DNA of 64,000 nt. Origin: Cardiocondyla obscurior. Taxonomy: Eukaryota; Arthropoda; Insecta; Hymenoptera; Formicidae. A program made the position numbers and the translations under genes. Location of the stretch: NCBI RefSeq assembly GCF_019399895.1, contig NC_091877.1, positions 2,232,001 to 2,296,000 on the forward strand. The letters are read 5' to 3'. The notes under the pieces are model-generated. The model did not search any database, was not told where the DNA came from, and saw only the letters and a list, made by a program, of their open reading frames with translations. Below are positions 60,701-64,000 of this stretch, in pieces (positions within the stretch are counted from its first letter, which is position 1; each line of letters begins with the position of its first letter).

Positions 60701-63700
60701 TATAAATAGTCGTTTATGTAATATTGTACATATACAAACGGAAATTAATTTTAGAGAATTTACTCGGTTAATTATAATTGCCTGACTTAAAGTCAAACGG
60801 CGTTTTATTGAAACGAGTCATTTAATTAAAACACTTGGCATTTCATTAATTTTGATTTCTTTTTTTTTTTTTTCTTTCCAACATATTTTATCTTAAAAAT
60901 TTTACCCCGTATTAAGTGTTTTAAATTACAATTTGTATATAATTCTTTAAATCGAAAACAATCTAGAGGTTAATTATAATTTGATTAACTCTGTTATTTG
61001 TGATAAATCGCCTGGATTTATATAACACGATAATGTTTAATCTTAATTGACAGAATGTAACAATCTTAATTAATGGATTGCGACAAAATACGGCAACATT
61101 AATATCCGTTTTGACACGACGGTTTTATTTAATATGAAAAGTAAAACCCCGTAAAAGTAAAATTAAAGTCAAGGAGAAACGTACAAAAATTTACATAACT
61201 TCGAAATTTTTCCGATTAATAAAAGCAAAAATTTTTGTTAAAAGTATGAAATTTTTTACATTACATATTTTAAGAAATGGTGATCTGTACTTTGAGATTA
61301 CTTCGTTGATGTACAATACGTTGCACGCGGCGCGATCTGTTTCTTGTCGCACGCAGGAATTTACGGCGAATATTATACTAAATATCACGTTCGATGTGCA
61401 GACGAATTATTAACGCGTGAATACGTCGCGATCTTCGTTACTCAAGTCCCGCCGTGACGGAGCTTCGACTAAACAGCGATTATTTTACGACATCACGATA
61501 CACTTCCGGCCACGTGCGAAAATTTCACGGTTGGCGGAAGCCGCTTAGCTTTCGATTAACTTACTCGGAGCTCGATCGAAGTAAACCCGAATTAATTATT
61601 CGTTAGGTTAGATAATCGCCGCGGAGAAACGAACGCATAAATAAGAATATGACTCACTTGAACGACAGGAGAAGTGATACAGGTTGCTCTCTCCGTACAC
61701 GCAGAATGGGGAGGAGATGGTGCTAGAATGATTTTCGTTACAGAAATGTGTGTATCTCGTTCAACAAGGTCAGCGCGGCTCCTGCGTATGTATGTATGTG
61801 CGTCTCGCTCGACCGCCGGAGAAGGACGTCACGATACACTTCCGACCGCGTGCGAGAATTTCACGCCCGGCGGAAACGCTGTTGGCAATAGAGAGAACAT
61901 AGCTTTCGATTAGCTTACTCAAATCTCGATCGAAATGATTCCGGATTAATTATTCTTTAGGTTACACGATCGCCGCGGAGAAATGAACGCATAACTAAGA
62001 ACATGACTCACTTGAACGAAAAGAGAACATATACGGGTTGCTCTCCGTACACGCAGAATGGGGAGGAGATGGTGGTTCTCGTGCCAGGGTGATTTTCGTT
62101 GCAGGAATGTACGTATCTCTTACGACAAGGCCAAGCGCGGCTCTTGTGTACGTGCGTCTCGCTCGACCGCCAGAGAAGGACAGAGTGAGAGTTGAGGTGG
62201 TGGGGGCACGGATCTAGCGCGCGGCACGTACGCCGGTGTTCCCTCTCCGCTCCCCGCTCCCCGCAGCCTATACAATTCTTTCTCTCTCTCTTTCTCTCTT
62301 TCTTTCGCGCCTCTACACAATTCAACGCTTTACAGAAAATTTTATACGCCGAATATTATATCAAACATCATAACGCTTGCGATGCAAATACGTTTGCAGC
62401 TGCAACTGTTGTTGCGAGACGACGAAAAAAAAAAGAAAAAAAAAAAGAAAAAATAAAAAACCATTTGTCGACTATCGCATAATTCAACGAACGCCGTTTA
62501 TTGCATCCTTCACGACGCTTTTAAAGACGTTTATCGAAGGACATTTAGCAGTTGCCGTTTTACTCCATCTTGCACGAGATAACGAGGCAAGCGTCAGAGT
62601 ATTGCGGCTAATATCCGTATGAAATCATTCACTCCTTCGCCCGGGAGATGCTAAAGTGGTGGTTTACGCCCGGCGTCTTATGGCGGCCGCTTGGGTTATG
62701 CAAGGTTGGCTTCTCTCTCTCTACATACACGAGTGTGCACGTATAGGGAACGTCGCCGGTGGTTTATAAGGGATCGGTCGGCGGTGGTAGTGCCGTTGGT
62801 ACGGCTTAAGGGTAGCATGAATCAGAGGGTGGCGCTTCCACGGCCGCGGAACGGCACGACGGCCCGATAGCGGCGGCGGGAGGGGTTGTTTCTGAACAGG
62901 TCTGGTGGACCATTTATCCGTTTCTCGGGCCAACGACCACGGGAAAATAGTTTCTCTCTTTCTCCCTCTTTCCTTCGTGGCCATAGCCATAACCAGATTT
63001 ATATCCTCTGCCAGGGAGGTCCGATTATTTTTGTCGGTGACGTTTCGTTGAATAAGACCTCGGCAATGGCAGCGTTTTTATTCGAGGATATACATAGAGC
63101 CAAAGATATTTAACTCGAGAACCTTTGTAATGACACTGACAACTTAGCAAAGAATTCCTTCGCAAATGCGATTCGCAAAATGGTAATGTCGAGAACTTTT
63201 CAACGTCTCCGTCTTTTTTTATTAATAAATAAAAGATTCCCCTGTGTATAAAGCGGCAACGCCTAATAGGCAAAAGATTACCAACTATTCGTAGATACGA
63301 CGATAAAAATAAGTCGAGGCTGAATTTAATGAAAAATAAAACGGATTTTTGAAACGTTTTCAGTGCGCAATCTTAAAGACGCTTTTTAATCTTTTATGAA
63401 AAAATGTATGAAGCATGAAAGAATCCACGGAATTCTTAGGTTCTTTTTAAGAGTAATAAAAGTTTCCTAAGAGCTTGTTACCAAGGAAATGGATTATTAC
63501 TTTCTTTTTTTTTATACACATATTTATCAATTTGAATTTAAAAGCTGAAAATTCTTGAAAAATCTCTTTTTTTTTAAAACAGACACTATTCTATACTACA
63601 CAGTATTATATGTGTATCGATTTCCAGTTACATCTTGAAGCATTTTTCCTGACAGACTGTGTGTTACAAAAGTTTTCTAATTTTTTTTATCTTTTAGAAT

Positions 63701-64000
63701 GGGCTTTGACGGCAGAACCTGTGTTCTACGTGCACTTTGCGAAGCATCCCAACGATTGATGCCAAAGGGTAACACCTTAATAGAAGAAATGATGAGGATA
63801 TCATTTTCGTAAGTTTCTTAAACAAGATGAATAGGTCTGGCAACTGCACGCCTCGAAGAATCGTAAATTAGTATTCTATTTTTCGAATTTTTTCCTCTAC
63901 ATTTCACTTTAAGAATTCATGAATATTAAGTGCCGCGTAACTTTAAAATAATGTGATTCAAGAGAGGAGGGAAAGAAAAGGGAAAAGAACAAATGCGGCG
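57774..64000 (+). CDS. DM4/DM12 family secreted protein, gene 8 (3' partial)
   Basis: Three coding exons lie in the window: 57774-57911, 58410-58744 and 63698-63808, giving about 194 residues. The fourth, with the last cysteine pair, must lie beyond the window's end. I chose the ATG at 57774 because it opens a clean signal peptide (MDYSAKYLIVLILCLISF). An upstream in-frame ATG at 57705 precedes an acceptor-like TTTTTACAG, so that part may be a 5' UTR intron end. Exon 1 ends SRKRRYVVFPEGSTFS. Exon 2 starts IALCLTVHTLT, has GISYDLPNES, and ends with LQRRHRRELYNKLEVIM. Between these lies an insertion of roughly 50 residues, rich in Lys, Asn and Tyr, absent from the sister genes. Exon 3 has GFDGRTCVLRALCE. 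Phases are 0, 2, 2. Intron 2 is about 5 kb and carries antisense-type repeats. Confidence 0.88.
59090..59640 (-). repeat. Dispersed repeat copy B with exon-intron-exon look
   Basis: Second copy of the element at 29215-29830. On the minus strand an exon-like block (about 59515 down to 59402) ends GAGCAACGTTTCG before gtgagt. Then come about 255 bases of AT-rich intron-like DNA, an acceptor TTATGTTACAG, and a 50-base block (59146 down to 59097) ending before gtgagt. The similarity to copy A extends upstream of the first block (the CCGATTACTTT segment near 59590), so a promoter-like part may also be shared. No long reading frame is conserved between A and B. Confidence 0.6.
61491..61827. repeat. 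Tandem duplication, first copy
   Basis: About 336 bases, from TCACGATACACTTCCG to CTCGACCGCC-GAGAAGGA, repeated directly as 61828-62181 with scattered differences and small indels. Shared landmarks include CGCCGCGGAGAAA, ATGACTCACTTGAACGA and ACACGCAGAATGGGGAGGAG. Confidence 0.85.
61828..62181. repeat. Tandem duplication, second copy
   Basis: About 354 bases. It differs from the first copy by substitutions and by short insertions, for example after the GGGGAGGAGATGGTG landmark. Both copies keep a minus-strand gtgagt donor-like site (at 61657 and 62011). Confidence 0.85.

Larger units (their letters stand above)
58745..63697. other. Long second intron of gene 8 (5.0 kb)
   Basis: Bounded by gtatgt and CTTTTAG. 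It holds repeat copy B (59090-59640), a tandem duplication (61491-62181), a TC-rich stretch near 62279-62306 and an A-rich stretch near 62424-62462. All other open frames here look like chance. Confidence 0.55.

Noticed and set aside
62008..62325. 105-codon minus-strand frame across the second tandem copy
   Set aside because: The start is low-complexity, encoded by a TC repeat, and the frame is not kept in the first tandem copy.

Overview
This is eukaryotic DNA, almost certainly from an insect and most likely a hymenopteran (ant-like). It has short coding exons split by introns with GT...AG borders, AT-rich noncoding DNA full of poly-A/T runs, and abundant undepleted CpG. The species call is inference. 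No bacterial-style operons, rRNA, tRNA, CRISPR or intact transposon were found.

The main content is a head-to-tail array of eight paralogous genes, all on the + strand. Each encodes a small (about 160-205 residue) predicted secreted protein that I assign to the insect DM4/DM12 family (Pfam DM4_12, function unknown). The usual plan is four coding exons with intron phases 0, 2, 2. Exon 1 carries a signal peptide and ends in an 'L-x-F-P-x-G-S-x-F' type motif. Exon 2 carries a '(W/Y)-x-L-P' type motif and often a second multibasic site. Exon 3 has 'C-(L/V)-L-(R/K)-x-(I/L)-C-E'. Exon 4 has 'D-C-x-x-x-Y-P-x-C'. I built the gene models by joining exons at splice sites, and all seven complete ones stay in frame to a stop. 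Spans (start codon to stop): gene 1 2845-6337, gene 2 12915-17410, gene 3 21966-27363, gene 4 28713-35596, gene 5 39496-41317, gene 6 43489-47660, gene 7 51012-52400, and gene 8 from 57774, whose last exon lies beyond the window.

Genes 5-8 are the most family-typical and share 'RR-x-RRELY'-like sequence in exon 2. Genes 1 and 3 share a 'P-x-NAT-x-FTE' segment. Genes 2 and 4 have lost the multibasic sites. Gene 1 has lost the intron between exons 2 and 3. Gene 8 has a long basic insertion in exon 2.

The rest is noncoding: intergenic gaps of 1.3-6.6 kb and four long introns (22098-26395, 28827-34745, 44593-47276, 58745-63697). Two of these introns, in genes 4 and 8, hold copies of one dispersed repeat. 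Read on the minus strand, the repeat shows a conserved exon-intron-exon layout, suggesting a nested antisense transcript unit. The gene 8 intron also holds a tandem duplication of about 340 bp at 61491-62181. Simple repeats and homopolymer runs are scattered throughout.
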